Shown one piece after another: positions 44,933-53,601 of a stretch of DNA of 64,000 nt. How positions within the stretch are numbered: position 1 is the stretch's first letter; each line of letters starts with the position of its first letter. Position numbers and translations under genes: made by a program. Source of the DNA: an uncultured Gemmiger sp. (GTDB lineage Bacteria; Bacillota; Clostridia; Oscillospirales; Ruminococcaceae); the NCBI RefSeq assembly GCF_934561205.1, contig NZ_CAKTFU010000013.1:1-64000 (forward strand), given 5' to 3'. Below the pieces are notes generated by a model that was not told where the DNA came from, did not search any database, and was given only the letters and a program-made list of their open reading frames with translations.

Positions 44933-46149
44933 AGGTGGATGTGGCGGGGCACGCCGTTGATGTAGATGGGGTTCAGCTCGGCCTGGATCAGCGGGCGGGC
45001 GTAGCGCTCAAAGTTTTCGTTGACGTGCATACCGTCCTCGGTGATCCAATCGGCGGGGACCTTCTTTTCGTAGTTGGCGACCTGCGTCACATCGACCATC
45101 TCGGTTTCCACGCGGTAGGGCTGGTCGCTCACGCGCTTGATGGCGCACATCTTGCCGGTTTCGCCGCGCACGGCAGCCTCCACGGCGCCGCCGCCCACCT
45201 GATAGGCCTCGGTGATGTCGGTGCGGCTGGCAAGGTGGCTGGCGCAGCGCTGCAGCGTCGAAAATTCAATGGCGCGGGTCTTGCAGCCCAGACGCACGCG
45301 GATGAGATCGGCCAGGTAACGGCTGGTGCCGCTCAAGATGGCCTTGTGGCCGAAGGCGTCCAGCTGCCCGGCGGTGGAAACCAGATCGCACAGGAACACG
45401 CCGTCCTTGTTTTTGACGCCCTCGCTGGCGGCAATGATAACGTTGTGGCGGGTCTGCGCCAAGTCGGCGACGCGGGCAAGGAAGGCGTCCTCGTCAAAGG
45501 GGACCTCCGGCAGCAGGATCAGGTCGGGGCCGTCGCAGTCGGGGCCGGCGGCCAGGCTGGCAGCGGCGGCCAGCCAACCGGTGTGGCGACCCATAATTTC
45601 CGCCACCGTGACGCTGCGCAGGTCGTACACGCTGGAATCGCAGATGACTTCCTTTAAGATGGTGGCAATGTACTTGGCGGCGCTGCCGTAGCCGGGGGTG
45701 TGGTCGGTCAGCATCAGGTCGTTGTCGATGGTTTTGGGCACACCGATAAAGCGGATATCGCTGCCGATGCCGCTGCCGTACACCGACAGCTTGGCGATGG
45801 TGTCCATCGAGTCGTTGCCGCCGATGTAGAACACCGCGCCGATGTCATGCTCGGCAAAAATTTTGAACAGCTTTTCAAACGGGGCGGCGTCCACCTTGGG
45901 GTCGGGCAGCTTGCAGCGGCAGGAGCCGAGGTAGCTGGACGGGGTGCGCTTGAGCAGCTCAATGTCCATCTTGTCGGCCAGCTTTTCGTCCAGGTCGATG
46001 AGGTTGCCCTTCAAAACACCCTCGATGCCGTACTGCATACCGTACACGCGGGGGGCGCCGCAGGCCTTGGCGGTTTCGTACACACCGGCGAGGCTTGCGT
46101 TGATGACGGCGGTGGGGCCGCCCGATTGACCTACCAGAACGTTTTTCAT
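44929..46149 (-). CDS. 6-phosphofructokinase, predicted PPi-dependent
   Basis: 406 aa. Phosphorylates fructose 6-phosphate. GQSGGPTAVINAS start, GGNDSMD (110-116) and PKTIDND (139-145). An Asp at the position that is Gly in ATP enzymes together with PKTIDND points to pyrophosphate as donor. The residue before it is Asn rather than the usual Asp. MGRHTGW and ETEMVDV are also present. First gene of an operon with the DUF1624 protein. Confidence 0.88.
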   Translation of the reverse strand: MKNVLVGQSGGPTAVINASLAGVYETAKACGAPRVYGMQYGIEGVLKGNLIDLDEKLADKMDIELLKRTPSSYLGSCRCKLPDPKVDAAPFEKLFKIFAEHDIGAVFYIGGNDSMDTIAKLSVYGSGIGSDIRFIGVPKTIDNDLMLTDHTPGYGSAAKYIATILKEVICDSSVYDLRSVTVAEIMGRHTGWLAAAASLAAGPDCDGPDLILLPEVPFDEDAFLARVADLAQTRHNVIIAASEGVKNKDGVFLCDLVSTAGQLDAFGHKAILSGTSRYLADLIRVRLGCKTRAIEFSTLQRCASHLASRTDITEAYQVGGGAVEAAVRGETGKMCAIKRVSDQPYRVETEMVDVTQVANYEKKVPADWITEDGMHVNENFERYARPLIQAELNPIYINGVPRHIHL

Positions 46150-46182
46150 AAAATTACTCCTTGTATAATCGCAAATTGTGCT

Positions 46183-47004
46183 TTACAGAACGTATTTTTC
46201 GATAGCAGCCGCCACACCGTCGTGGTTATTGTCGGCGCTTACGGCGGCGGCGGCAGCCTTGACCTCCTCGGTGGCGTTGCCCATGGCGACCCCCAGCCCG
46301 GCGGCCTGCAGCATGGCCAAATCGTTGCCGGAATCGCCCATTGCCATCAGCTGGCTGCGGGCAAGGCCCAGATGCTTGGCCAGCGCCAGCAGCGCGCTGC
46401 CCTTGGTCACGCCGGGGGCGTTGATCTCTAAGTTGGAATCCAGGCTGGTGGTGATCTCGGTGGGGCCGGCCGTCAGCACCGCCTGCCAGGCGGCGTCGCG
46501 GGCGGCATCGTCGGGGTAGATGATGCTGAACTTTTCAATTTCCTGCGCGTGGTCCCGCAGAAACTGCCGCAAATTTTCGGCCTCACCGCGGGTCGTATGG
46601 AAGTAGGCTCTCAGGTTCGGGGGCAAAAAGGCATCGCAGGCGTCCACGCTGCCTGTCTGGGAGTAGCTCTGCCCGTCCACAAACACGCTGATCAGCCCGC
46701 CGAACGGCTGCAAAAGGTCGTACAGGCGAAGGGCCAGCGCGGGGTCAAACGGCTGCTCTACGAGCTTTTTGCCGGTAGCCAGCTCGGTGACGGTGGCACC
46801 GTTGCTGGTAATGGCATAGTCTACGCCCGGCCAGTCCAGAAACTGCTGCGGCACCCCTGTGGCGGGGCGGCCCGTTGCGGGCAAGACCAGCACGCCCTTT
46901 TGCAAGGCGGCATTGATGGCGGCGGCATTGCGCGGGGAAATGGTCTTGGCATCGTCAAAGACGGTGCCGTCCAGATCCAGCGCTACGACGCGGATATCCT
47001 GCAT
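46183..47004 (-). CDS. Cof-type HAD-IIB hydrolase
   Basis: 273 aa. Motif I ALDLDGTVFDD, motif II ATGRP, Lys in GVTKGSAL and motif IV GDSGNDLAML; a C2 cap lies between. Likely a sugar-phosphate phosphatase. ATG 47004 is chosen because GGAGG lies 8 bp upstream; an in-frame GTG at 47013 overlaps that GGAGG. Confidence 0.9.
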   Translation of the reverse strand: MQDIRVVALDLDGTVFDDAKTISPRNAAAINAALQKGVLVLPATGRPATGVPQQFLDWPGVDYAITSNGATVTELATGKKLVEQPFDPALALRLYDLLQPFGGLISVFVDGQSYSQTGSVDACDAFLPPNLRAYFHTTRGEAENLRQFLRDHAQEIEKFSIIYPDDAARDAAWQAVLTAGPTEITTSLDSNLEINAPGVTKGSALLALAKHLGLARSQLMAMGDSGNDLAMLQAAGLGVAMGNATEEVKAAAAAVSADNNHDGVAAAIEKYVL

Positions 47005-47090
47005 AGGTTGCACCTCCGTATTTACTCAGCATAATAGTACCGCAAAACGGGCAGAAATGCAAGAGAGAATCCCCGCCGTTTTTACCCAAT

Positions 47091-47111
47091 AAAAAAAGGG
47101 GCTTGCGCCCC
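47091..47111 (-). terminator. Terminator beyond the class I repeat
   Basis: GGGGC/GCCCC around TTGC followed on the minus strand by TTTTTTT. The COG2426 transcript would read through the class I element before stopping here. Confidence 0.7.
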
Positions 47112-47145
47112 CAACAGCTTGTAGAAGAAGTCCTTTTCTGGGAAA

Positions 47146-47284
47146 TTTGTAGGGATGGGTCTTGACCCATCCGCACATCTGGCCGCGCGCAGCGCATAAA
47201 ATCGCGCCGAACGGCGCGCAGTTTTCTCGTTACGTCGTGCTTTTGGCAAGGCAGCACGGAACGGTCGAGACCGTTCCCTACAAA
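47146..47284 (+). repeat. Intact class I repeat, 139 bp
   Basis: TTTGTAGGG, palindrome GGATGGGTC-TT-GACCCATCC, linker with GGCCGCGCGC and GCGCGCAG segments and TTTTGGCAAGGC, palindrome GGAACGGTC-GA-GACCGTTCC ... ending CCCTACAAA. Main content of the 323-bp gap 47005-47327. Confidence 0.9.
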
Positions 47285-47327
47285 CCATTCAATAGGTTGC
47301 AGATGCTGCATAAAGTCAAAGACGGTT

Positions 47328-47804
47328 TTACAAAATCGCCCCAATGGCAGAAAAACCCAGCAGACTGACCGCACCCATGATGCAGCCCGCCAGCAGCACG
47401 CCGCCCATGCAGGCCAGCACGCTGGATTTGAAATCCATGTCCAGCAGGCTGGCGGCCAGGGTGCCCGTCCATGCACCGGTGCCCGGCACAGGGATGCCCA
47501 CAAACAGCAGCAGCGCCCAGAACAGCCCGCGCCCCGCCTTTTGCTTCAACTTTTCGCCGCCCTTGTGGCCTTTTTCGAGGAAAAAGCGGAAAAACTTGCC
47601 GATGACCGGCTTGTCGGCGCCCCATTCCAGCACGCGGCGCGCAAAGAAGAAGATGATGGGCACGGGGATCATATTGCCGATGATGGAGATGACGTACACC
47701 TGCCACAGCGGCAAGCCCAGCCCCACACCGATGGGAATGGCGCCGCGCAGCTCGATAAGCGGCACCATGGAAACCAAAAACACATACAAATAACGATTCA
47801 ACAT
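47328..47804 (-). CDS. COG2426 small multidrug export-type membrane protein
   Basis: 158 aa with four to five TM helices. IELRGAIPIGVGLGLP near the N-terminus and GIPVPGTGAWTGTLAASLL are hallmarks of the COG2426 family. Function is only predicted. ATG 47804 has GAGGTTTTGT before it; the frame extends upstream without similarity. Confidence 0.83.
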   Translation of the reverse strand: MLNRYLYVFLVSMVPLIELRGAIPIGVGLGLPLWQVYVISIIGNMIPVPIIFFFARRVLEWGADKPVIGKFFRFFLEKGHKGGEKLKQKAGRGLFWALLLFVGIPVPGTGAWTGTLAASLLDMDFKSSVLACMGGVLLAGCIMGAVSLLGFSAIGAIL

Positions 47805-47904
47805 ACAAAACCTCTCGTCGGTAAAAATCAGCGTGTAACTTACAGTATACCATACACACGCCTGTTTGGCAACCGCGCCGCCGCCCTCTACGCCGATTTT
47901 ACAC

Positions 47905-47933
47905 TTGCCATCCCCTGCCCTGCGGCGTATAAT
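47905..47933 (+). promoter_or_regulatory. Promoter of the DUF3842 operon
   Basis: TTGCCA (47905-47910), 17-bp spacer, TATAAT (47928-47933). Confidence 0.7.
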
Positions 47934-47991
47934 AAAGGCGGAACCCTTTTGCCGCTGTGGCGGCATTACATATGGACAAAAGGTGCACAAA

Positions 47992-48408
47992 ATGAAACGT
48001 GTTTTACTGATAGACGGCCAGGGCGGCGGCATGGGCGCGCAGCTGGCCAAGCTGCTGCTGCCCCAACTGCCCGCCGACTGCGAGCTTTTGGCGGTGGGCA
48101 CCAACGTGCTGGCCACCAGCGCCATGTTAAAGGCGGGTGCCGCGCGCGGTGCCACGGGTGAGAACGCCGTGGTGTACAACGCCGCGCGGGCAGATGTAAT
48201 TTTGGGGCCTATCGGCATCCTGATGGCCAACGGCATTTTGGGGGAGGTCTCGCCCAAAATGTCGGTGGCGGTGTCGGGCAGTGAGGCAGCCAAGGTGTTG
48301 ATTCCCGCGTCCGGCTGCGGAATTTTGGTGGCGGGCACGCAGGACTGCCGCCTGGACGACTACCTGCAGAACGCCGTAGCGCTGACGCTGCGCGCGCTGG
48401 ACGCATGA
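47992..48408 (+). CDS. DUF3842 protein
   Basis: 138 aa, full family length. Rossmann-like start LLIDGQGGGMGAQL, then GTNVLATSAMLKAGA and GPIGILMANGILGEVSPKM. Family of unknown role in Clostridia. Overlaps the next gene by 4 bp, so they are likely coupled. Confidence 0.85.
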   Translation: MKRVLLIDGQGGGMGAQLAKLLLPQLPADCELLAVGTNVLATSAMLKAGAARGATGENAVVYNAARADVILGPIGILMANGILGEVSPKMSVAVSGSEAAKVLIPASGCGILVAGTQDCRLDDYLQNAVALTLRALDA

Positions 48409-48992
48409 TGCCGCTGTTTTCCGCCGCCGCGCCCCTTGTGCAGGCGGCGCAAAAGGCCGCCGCCCACGGCCCTGCGCTGCTGGCCATCGACGGACGCTGC
48501 GGCAGCGGCAAGACCACGCTGGCAAACCGACTGGCACAGCAGCTCGGCTGCCGAATCGTGCATACCGACGACTTTTACCTGCCCCCTGCCAAACGGTGCG
48601 AGGGCTGGCAGCGGCAGCCCGGCGCCAATATGGATTTTTGTCGTTTACGGCAGGAGGTTTTGCAGCCGCTGCTGCGCGGGCAGACCGCACAGTACCGCGC
48701 CTACAGCTGCGCCGACGGGGCGTTTTTGCCGCCCGTTCCCCTGCCCGCCGCGCCGCTGACCATCGTGGAGGGCAGCTACAGCCTGCACCCCGCGCTGCAA
48801 ACGAAATTTGCCCTGCGGGTGTTTGTGACCTGCCCGCCCGACGTACAGGCCGCACGGCTGCAGGCGCGCGAGGGGGCGCGCTATGCGCAGTTTGTGCAGC
48901 GCTGGATCCCGCTGGAGGAGGGGTATTTTGCCGCACATGACCCCGCCGCCCGCTGCGATTTTGTGCTGGACACTTCAACGTTTTTCGTGTAA
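48405..48992 (+). CDS. Uridine-kinase-like P-loop protein
   Basis: 195 aa. Walker A DGRCGSGKTT (about 29-38), HTDDFYLPP, and VEGSYSLHP, the same landmarks as uridine kinase/AAA-18 NTPases. Lacks the C-terminal extension of true Udk, so the substrate is uncertain. ATGATG start overlaps the DUF3842 stop. Its last codons contain the promoter for the next gene. Confidence 0.8.
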   Translation: MMPLFSAAAPLVQAAQKAAAHGPALLAIDGRCGSGKTTLANRLAQQLGCRIVHTDDFYLPPAKRCEGWQRQPGANMDFCRLRQEVLQPLLRGQTAQYRAYSCADGAFLPPVPLPAAPLTIVEGSYSLHPALQTKFALRVFVTCPPDVQAARLQAREGARYAQFVQRWIPLEEGYFAAHDPAARCDFVLDTSTFFV

Positions 48993-48995
48993 AAT
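48967..48995 (+). promoter_or_regulatory. Promoter of the ECF S gene at 49082
   Basis: TGGACA (48967-48972), 17-bp spacer, TAAAAT (48990-48995) with TG extension; the -10 overlaps the stop codon of the upstream gene. Confidence 0.6.
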
Positions 48996-49001
48996 AGTAT
49001 A

Positions 49002-49081
49002 TTGACCCTTAGAGAAAAAGCCAGGAAGGCAGCGCCCAGAAGGGTGCGCGGGTGAAACTTTTTTGATAAGGATGATTTCTC
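49002..49081 (+). promoter_or_regulatory. Structured leader RNA (riboswitch candidate)
   Basis: 49007-49020 pairs with 49058-49071 over 14 positions: five Watson-Crick pairs, a tandem G-A/A-G, one G-U, five A-U and a closing G-C. Inside are a small CC/GG arm and a GCGC/GCGC hairpin (49032-49049). The 3' strand includes the AAGGA ribosome binding site of the TTG start at 49082, so closing the stem would block translation. I do not recognise a known class. Confidence 0.5.
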
Positions 49082-49615
49082 TTGAAAAACGAAAGAACCA
49101 AAAAATTGGCCTATGCAGCGTTGTTTCTGGCGCTGTGCCTTGTACTGCCCCTGCTGACGGGGCAGATCCCGCAAATCGGCAGTATGCTGCTGCCGATGCA
49201 TATCCCCGTGCTGCTGTGCGGCCTTGTGTGCGGCTGGCAGTACGGCGCGGCGGTGGGCTTTGTGGCGCCGCTGCTGCGCTCGCTGCTGTTCACGATGCCG
49301 AAGCTGTACCCCGTGGCCATCGCCATGGCCTTTGAGCTGCTGACCTACGGCCTGGTCATCGGGCTGGTGTACCGCCGCCTGGCCAAAAAGGGCATGGTCG
49401 GGGTGTACGCGGCGCTGGTCACCGCCATGGTGGCGGGGCGTCTGGTCTGGGGCGTGGCCGAGGTCGTGCTGCTGGGCCTTAACGGCAACGCCTTTACCGC
49501 GCAGGCATTTTTGGCGGGTGCGCTGCTGAACGCCGTGCCCGGCATCATCGTGCAGCTGATTTTGATCCCCGCCGTGATGGCCGCCCTGCAAAAGGCCGGT
49601 GCCGTCGAAAAGTAA
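49082..49615 (+). CDS. ECF transporter S component
   Basis: 177 aa with about six hydrophobic segments. Starts MKNERTKKLAYAALFLALCLVLP, then LPMHIPVLLCGLVCGWQYGAAVGF and an AMAFELLTYG stretch, as in S proteins of ECF importers. It would share the EcfA/T module, possibly the one at 37405-39949. Ligand unknown. Start codon is TTG with AAGGA 9 bp upstream. Confidence 0.85.
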   Translation: MKNERTKKLAYAALFLALCLVLPLLTGQIPQIGSMLLPMHIPVLLCGLVCGWQYGAAVGFVAPLLRSLLFTMPKLYPVAIAMAFELLTYGLVIGLVYRRLAKKGMVGVYAALVTAMVAGRLVWGVAEVVLLGLNGNAFTAQAFLAGALLNAVPGIIVQLILIPAVMAALQKAGAVEK

Positions 49616-49625
49616 CGCCCTATGC

Positions 49626-49655
49626 AAAAAAGCCGCGCAGGAAGCGCGGCTTTTT
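49626..49655. terminator. Bidirectional terminator
   Basis: AAAAAAGCCGCGC/GCGCGGCTTTTT, 5-nt loop; between the S gene and the convergent 95-aa gene. A second long GC hairpin lies at 49675-49704. Confidence 0.85.
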
Positions 49656-49722
49656 GTTTTTGGCAAACGGTAACGCCCGCCCCCGCCGAACGGCGGAGGC
49701 GGGCATTTTTCACATTTTACCG

Positions 49723-50010
49723 TTACTTTTTCTGCAATGCACCCTGCAGCATAATGTCACCGAAGGACAGCGCATTGTATAAGCCCACTTTGTTGGCCTG
49801 GCGGACGATGCGCTCCGGCAGGGGCTTGGAGTCATCGGTGGAAAGCAGCACAATGTGCACCTTGTCGGCCACCTCAACGCCGTTTTCCTGCTTGTTGCTG
49901 AGCACCTGCAGGTAGATGATGTACGGGTCGGTCATGGAGCCGTAGTAGATATCATTGCCGCAGCGCACCAGCGGGCGGCCTTTATAGGTCAGTTTGGGAG
50001 TGTAAGCCAT
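49723..50010 (-). CDS. Unknown small protein, 95 aa
   Basis: No family recognised with certainty. Soluble, no signal or TM. Starts MAYTPKLTYKGRPLVRCGNDIYYG and contains YIIYLQVL and a VHIVLLSTDD strand, suggesting a small alpha/beta fold. Has its own extended -10 (TGCTATACT) at the 50040s and AGAAGG ribosome binding site, so probably real. Confidence 0.6.
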   Translation of the reverse strand: MAYTPKLTYKGRPLVRCGNDIYYGSMTDPYIIYLQVLSNKQENGVEVADKVHIVLLSTDDSKPLPERIVRQANKVGLYNALSFGDIMLQGALQKK

Positions 50011-50074
50011 AGCAGAGACCTTCTTTCTGTAAATTATGTCCTTAATATACTAGTATAGCACAAAACAGCGTGAA

Positions 50075-50455
50075 TTACAAATCCATTTTATCATCGGGTG
50101 ATTTCTGCCCGTCCTGCTCCTGCCGCTGCTGGTTCAGGGCGATGCGCTCGGTCAGAATACGCAGGCGGCTGTCCAGCTGGCTGACCTTGATGGACAGCGA
50201 AAACTGACGTGCCAACAGCAAAAATATGACAATCAGGTACACACAGTTGATGGGGCTTACAAACCCCATCAAATCCGACACCCAGTACGCAATGCCGGGG
50301 AACACCGCCACCAGCAGCAAAACCGCGCTGAGAGCCAGCCAGTAGATGGTATCCTCGATCTGTACGCGGGCCTGCCGCACACGGCACAGCACATACCCCG
50401 CCGTGAAAAAGCTGCCGAGAATCAGGCAGACACGCAAAACCGTTTGGTCGGTCAT
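50075..50455 (-). CDS. DUF2304 membrane protein
   Basis: 126 aa with three TM helices and a charged C-terminal helix (about 85-126). DUF2304 proteins usually accompany DPM1-type glycosyltransferases, as here one base after the GT2 gene, and may anchor or assist them. Confidence 0.85.
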   Translation of the reverse strand: MTDQTVLRVCLILGSFFTAGYVLCRVRQARVQIEDTIYWLALSAVLLLVAVFPGIAYWVSDLMGFVSPINCVYLIVIFLLLARQFSLSIKVSQLDSRLRILTERIALNQQRQEQDGQKSPDDKMDL

Positions 50456-50456
50456 A

Positions 50457-51176
50457 TCACAGGCTCCTTTCCGGGTAGGGGGTCTCGGTGTCGCGCTTGC
50501 GGAACCACTGGATCAGCAAAATGGACACCGACATTTTTACCATGTACTGCACACTGCGCCAGAAGGTCAGGTAGCTCTGCCCGGCCGTGCGCTCGCCCAT
50601 TTTTACCTGCACTTCCCTGACCTTGGCGCCGTTTTTGATCAGGTAGCTGATGGTATCGGGTTCGGGGCCGTAGTTGAGGTTTTCGGCAAATTCCTGCACC
50701 ATGGCGCGGTTGAACATCCGCATACCGCTGGTGGGGTCGCAGATGGCGCGGCCCGTCGTCAGCCGAATGGACCAGCTGATGATATAGCTGCCCGCCATGC
50801 GCAGGGTCTTGGGCTTTTTGACCGTCAAAAAACGGCTGCCGATGACGATATCGCTGCCGTCCTCCAGCGCTGCCAGCATTTCGGCGATGTATTCGGGCTT
50901 GTGCTGGCCGTCGGCGTCCATCTGCATGGCGCAGTCGTAGCCGTGCTCGGCGGCGTAGCGAAGCCCCGTCTGAAACGCCCCCGCCAGCCCCAGGTTGACG
51001 GGCAGGTCAATGAGGTTGAACCCGTTTTGGCGGCAGAGCGCGGCGGTCTTGTCGCGGCTGCCGTCGTTGACCACCACATAGTCGTACTGGGGGTAGTTAT
51101 CTATCAGATCCCTGACCACCGGCACGATGCTGGCCTCCTCGTTATGGGCGGGGATAACAATCAGTAGCTTTTGCAT
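50457..51176 (-). CDS. GT2 glycosyltransferase (DPM1-like)
   Basis: 239 aa. VIPAHNEEASI at the start, NDGSRDKT nucleotide-binding strand and MDADGQH with the catalytic DxD; single soluble domain. Expected to transfer a sugar to a polyprenyl phosphate. Fourth gene of the export/glycan operon. Confidence 0.9.
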   Translation of the reverse strand: MQKLLIVIPAHNEEASIVPVVRDLIDNYPQYDYVVVNDGSRDKTAALCRQNGFNLIDLPVNLGLAGAFQTGLRYAAEHGYDCAMQMDADGQHKPEYIAEMLAALEDGSDIVIGSRFLTVKKPKTLRMAGSYIISWSIRLTTGRAICDPTSGMRMFNRAMVQEFAENLNYGPEPDTISYLIKNGAKVREVQVKMGERTAGQSYLTFWRSVQYMVKMSVSILLIQWFRKRDTETPYPERSL

Positions 51177-51185
51177 AGATGCTCC

Positions 51186-52307
51186 TTAGTTTACGATGCT
51201 GCGCAGTTTTTCATACACAGCCTGCCAGGTAAAGCGCCCCAGCAGCGTTTGCTTGGCCCGTTGGCTGCGCGCCTTGGCGGCTGCCGGGTCGGCAGCGGTC
51301 TTTTGCAGGGCGGCGGCAATTTCCGCCGCGTCGGCGCTTTGCAGGAACAGGGCGTGCTCTGCGTCGGGCAGCAGCTCCCCCGTGCCCGCCGTGTGCGTGC
51401 AGAGGATGGGGCAGCCGCAGGCGGCGGCCTCCAGCAGCGTTGTGGGGAATCCCTCGGCGTACAGGGTGGGCAGGCAGTAGCAGTCGGCCTGGCTGAGTAG
51501 CTGCACGATCTGTGCATGGGGCAGCGCTCCGGGGGCGGCAATGCGCCCGCCGCTTTGCTGTGCCAGCTGTTGCAGCTCGTCCCGCTGCGGGCCGCTGCCC
51601 GCAATGACCAAACTCCAGTCCGGCAGGCTGAGCACCGCCTGTGCCAGCGGCAGTGCGCCTTTTTCGGGGATCAGCCGCCCCACAAAGGCCGCCAGCTTAG
51701 TGCCGGCGGGCATATTTTTGCGCCAATCCACGCGGTTTTCTGCGCGGGCTGCCTGTGCCAGCTCGTCGGGGTCCACGGCGTTGGGCAGCGTACCCGCCGC
51801 CTGTATGCCGAAGGTTTGCAGCCAGCAGCAGGTGTCGGCGGACACGCCGTAAAAATCAAACCCGCAGCGGGCAATGCAGCGGCAGGCAAAATGCTCGTAC
51901 CACCGCCCCAACAGGCCCATCAGCCCGCCGTGCATCATATATCCTGTCGAGTGGTCCAGCACCAGCGCGGGGATGCCCCGCCGCCGGCACTGCCGCGCCG
52001 CCCAGATGCTTTGTGTGTACATCCGCGTCTGGATCACGGCAAAGTCGATGTCCTGCGCCCACAGATCGGCGGCATCGGCCCACGGTTTCAGCACGGGGAA
52101 CCTCCCGTTCATCACGGGAAAGGACGGCAGGCGGTAAATTTCAATGCCGTATTCGTCGGTCTCCCGCGCGGGCAGCCCCGGCAGCGCCGCCGTAACGACC
52201 AGCGCCCGATGCCCCGCCGCGGTGAACCGCCGCGCCAGATTCCAGGTATAGCGCTCGACCCCGCCGGGTGTGGGCAGGTACTGCGCCGAGAAAAAGCAGA
52301 TGGTCAT
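51186..52307 (-). CDS. GT4 glycosyltransferase
   Basis: 373 aa GT-B fold. N-terminal PTPGGVERYTWNLAR and C-terminal AFVGRLIPEKG plus EGFPTTLLEAAACG (the EX7E motif). Probably adds a sugar to the glycan exported by the neighbouring transporter. ATG overlaps the ATPase stop by 4 bp. Confidence 0.9.
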   Translation of the reverse strand: MTICFFSAQYLPTPGGVERYTWNLARRFTAAGHRALVVTAALPGLPARETDEYGIEIYRLPSFPVMNGRFPVLKPWADAADLWAQDIDFAVIQTRMYTQSIWAARQCRRRGIPALVLDHSTGYMMHGGLMGLLGRWYEHFACRCIARCGFDFYGVSADTCCWLQTFGIQAAGTLPNAVDPDELAQAARAENRVDWRKNMPAGTKLAAFVGRLIPEKGALPLAQAVLSLPDWSLVIAGSGPQRDELQQLAQQSGGRIAAPGALPHAQIVQLLSQADCYCLPTLYAEGFPTTLLEAAACGCPILCTHTAGTGELLPDAEHALFLQSADAAEIAAALQKTAADPAAAKARSQRAKQTLLGRFTWQAVYEKLRSIVN

Positions 52308-53590
52308 AGTTCGCGCATCTCCCGCAGTTTCAGCGGCGGAAAATGGGTGTGCCCCCAGTACGGCTGCCAGTCCGCCAGCGCGGGGTCAGCGGTATGGACC
52401 TCAAAGGCAAACTCCGTCACCGGCTTGTCCAGGCAGACAGGGTGGGTCAGCGTAGCCTCGTAGATATCCAGATAGAAGAAATACTGCCCTTCTCCCAGCA
52501 GGGAGGGGTCAAATTCAAACGTCGAGGTGTACCGCTTGCCCGATTCCACCGCGCCCAGCTCGATCGGCTGGGTGATGCCCACCGAGGAGCCGTCGCGGCT
52601 GCGAATTTCCAGCTTCGCGCGGACGCCCGTAAAGGACTGGTTGACATCGTAGCACACCTGTATGCGCACCGGCTCATTGTCGGCAAAAACGCTGGATTCC
52701 TTGCCCAAAAAGCGCAGGCTTTCCAGCCGCAGGCGCTGCCCGGCGCCGAGGTTCATACGCCCGACCTTGCGCAGGTCGTAGTGTACGACGTTGACGTCGG
52801 TGGTATCCATGTAGATGGCAATGGCCTTTTCGACGTCGCCGTCGTAGATGATGCGCCCCTGATCCAGCACGATGCAGCGGGTGCAGAGCTGGCGGATGGT
52901 GCTCATGTTATGGCTGACGTACAGCACGGTGCGGCCGTCCTCGTTGGCGACGTTGCTCATCTTGCCCAGGCATTTCTGCTGGAATTTCATATCGCCGACC
53001 GCCAGCACCTCATCCATGACCAGAATTTCGCTGTCCAGATGCGCCGCCACAGCGAACGCCAATTTGACAAACATGCCGCTGGAATAGCGCTTGACGGGGG
53101 TGTCGATAAAGTCGCCGCACTCGGAAAATTCAATGATCTGCGGCAGTTTTGCGTCGATCTCGGCGCGGGACATGCCCAGGATCGCGCCGTTCATATAGAT
53201 GTTTTCGCGGCCGGTCATCTCGTTGTTGAAGCCCGTGCCGACCTCCAGCATACTGGAAATGCGCCCCTTGATGCGGATTTCGCCCTCGGTGGGGGCGGTG
53301 ATGCGGGTCAGCAGCTTGAGCAGGGTGGATTTTCCCGCGCCGTTGCGGCCGATAATGCCCAGCGCCTCGCCCTTGTACACGGTCAGGTCCACGCCGTTGA
53401 GCGCCATAAAGGTCTGCCCGTACAGCCGCGCATCGGTGCCGATGACGGTGTTGGGGTCCTCCTTGCCGCGCACCCGCGCCCACCAGCTTTGCAGGTCATG
53501 CGTCAGCGTACCGCCGCCGATCTGCCCGAGCTTGTATCGTTTTTTCAGCCCCTCGATTTGGATCACGGGGGTCTTTTCGGTTTGCTGCAT
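52304..53590 (-). CDS. Polysaccharide ABC exporter ATPase (Wzt/TagH-like)
   Basis: 428 aa. Walker A GRNGAGKST (about 72-80), YSSGMFVKLAFA signature region, Walker B VMDEVLAVGD. After about residue 250 an extra C-terminal beta-rich domain resembles the Wzt carbohydrate-binding domain, which would select the glycan. Pairs with the permease 11 bp upstream. Confidence 0.9.
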   Translation of the reverse strand: MQQTEKTPVIQIEGLKKRYKLGQIGGGTLTHDLQSWWARVRGKEDPNTVIGTDARLYGQTFMALNGVDLTVYKGEALGIIGRNGAGKSTLLKLLTRITAPTEGEIRIKGRISSMLEVGTGFNNEMTGRENIYMNGAILGMSRAEIDAKLPQIIEFSECGDFIDTPVKRYSSGMFVKLAFAVAAHLDSEILVMDEVLAVGDMKFQQKCLGKMSNVANEDGRTVLYVSHNMSTIRQLCTRCIVLDQGRIIYDGDVEKAIAIYMDTTDVNVVHYDLRKVGRMNLGAGQRLRLESLRFLGKESSVFADNEPVRIQVCYDVNQSFTGVRAKLEIRSRDGSSVGITQPIELGAVESGKRYTSTFEFDPSLLGEGQYFFYLDIYEATLTHPVCLDKPVTEFAFEVHTADPALADWQPYWGHTHFPPLKLREMREL

Positions 53591-53601
53591 AGTCCCCCTC
53601 C

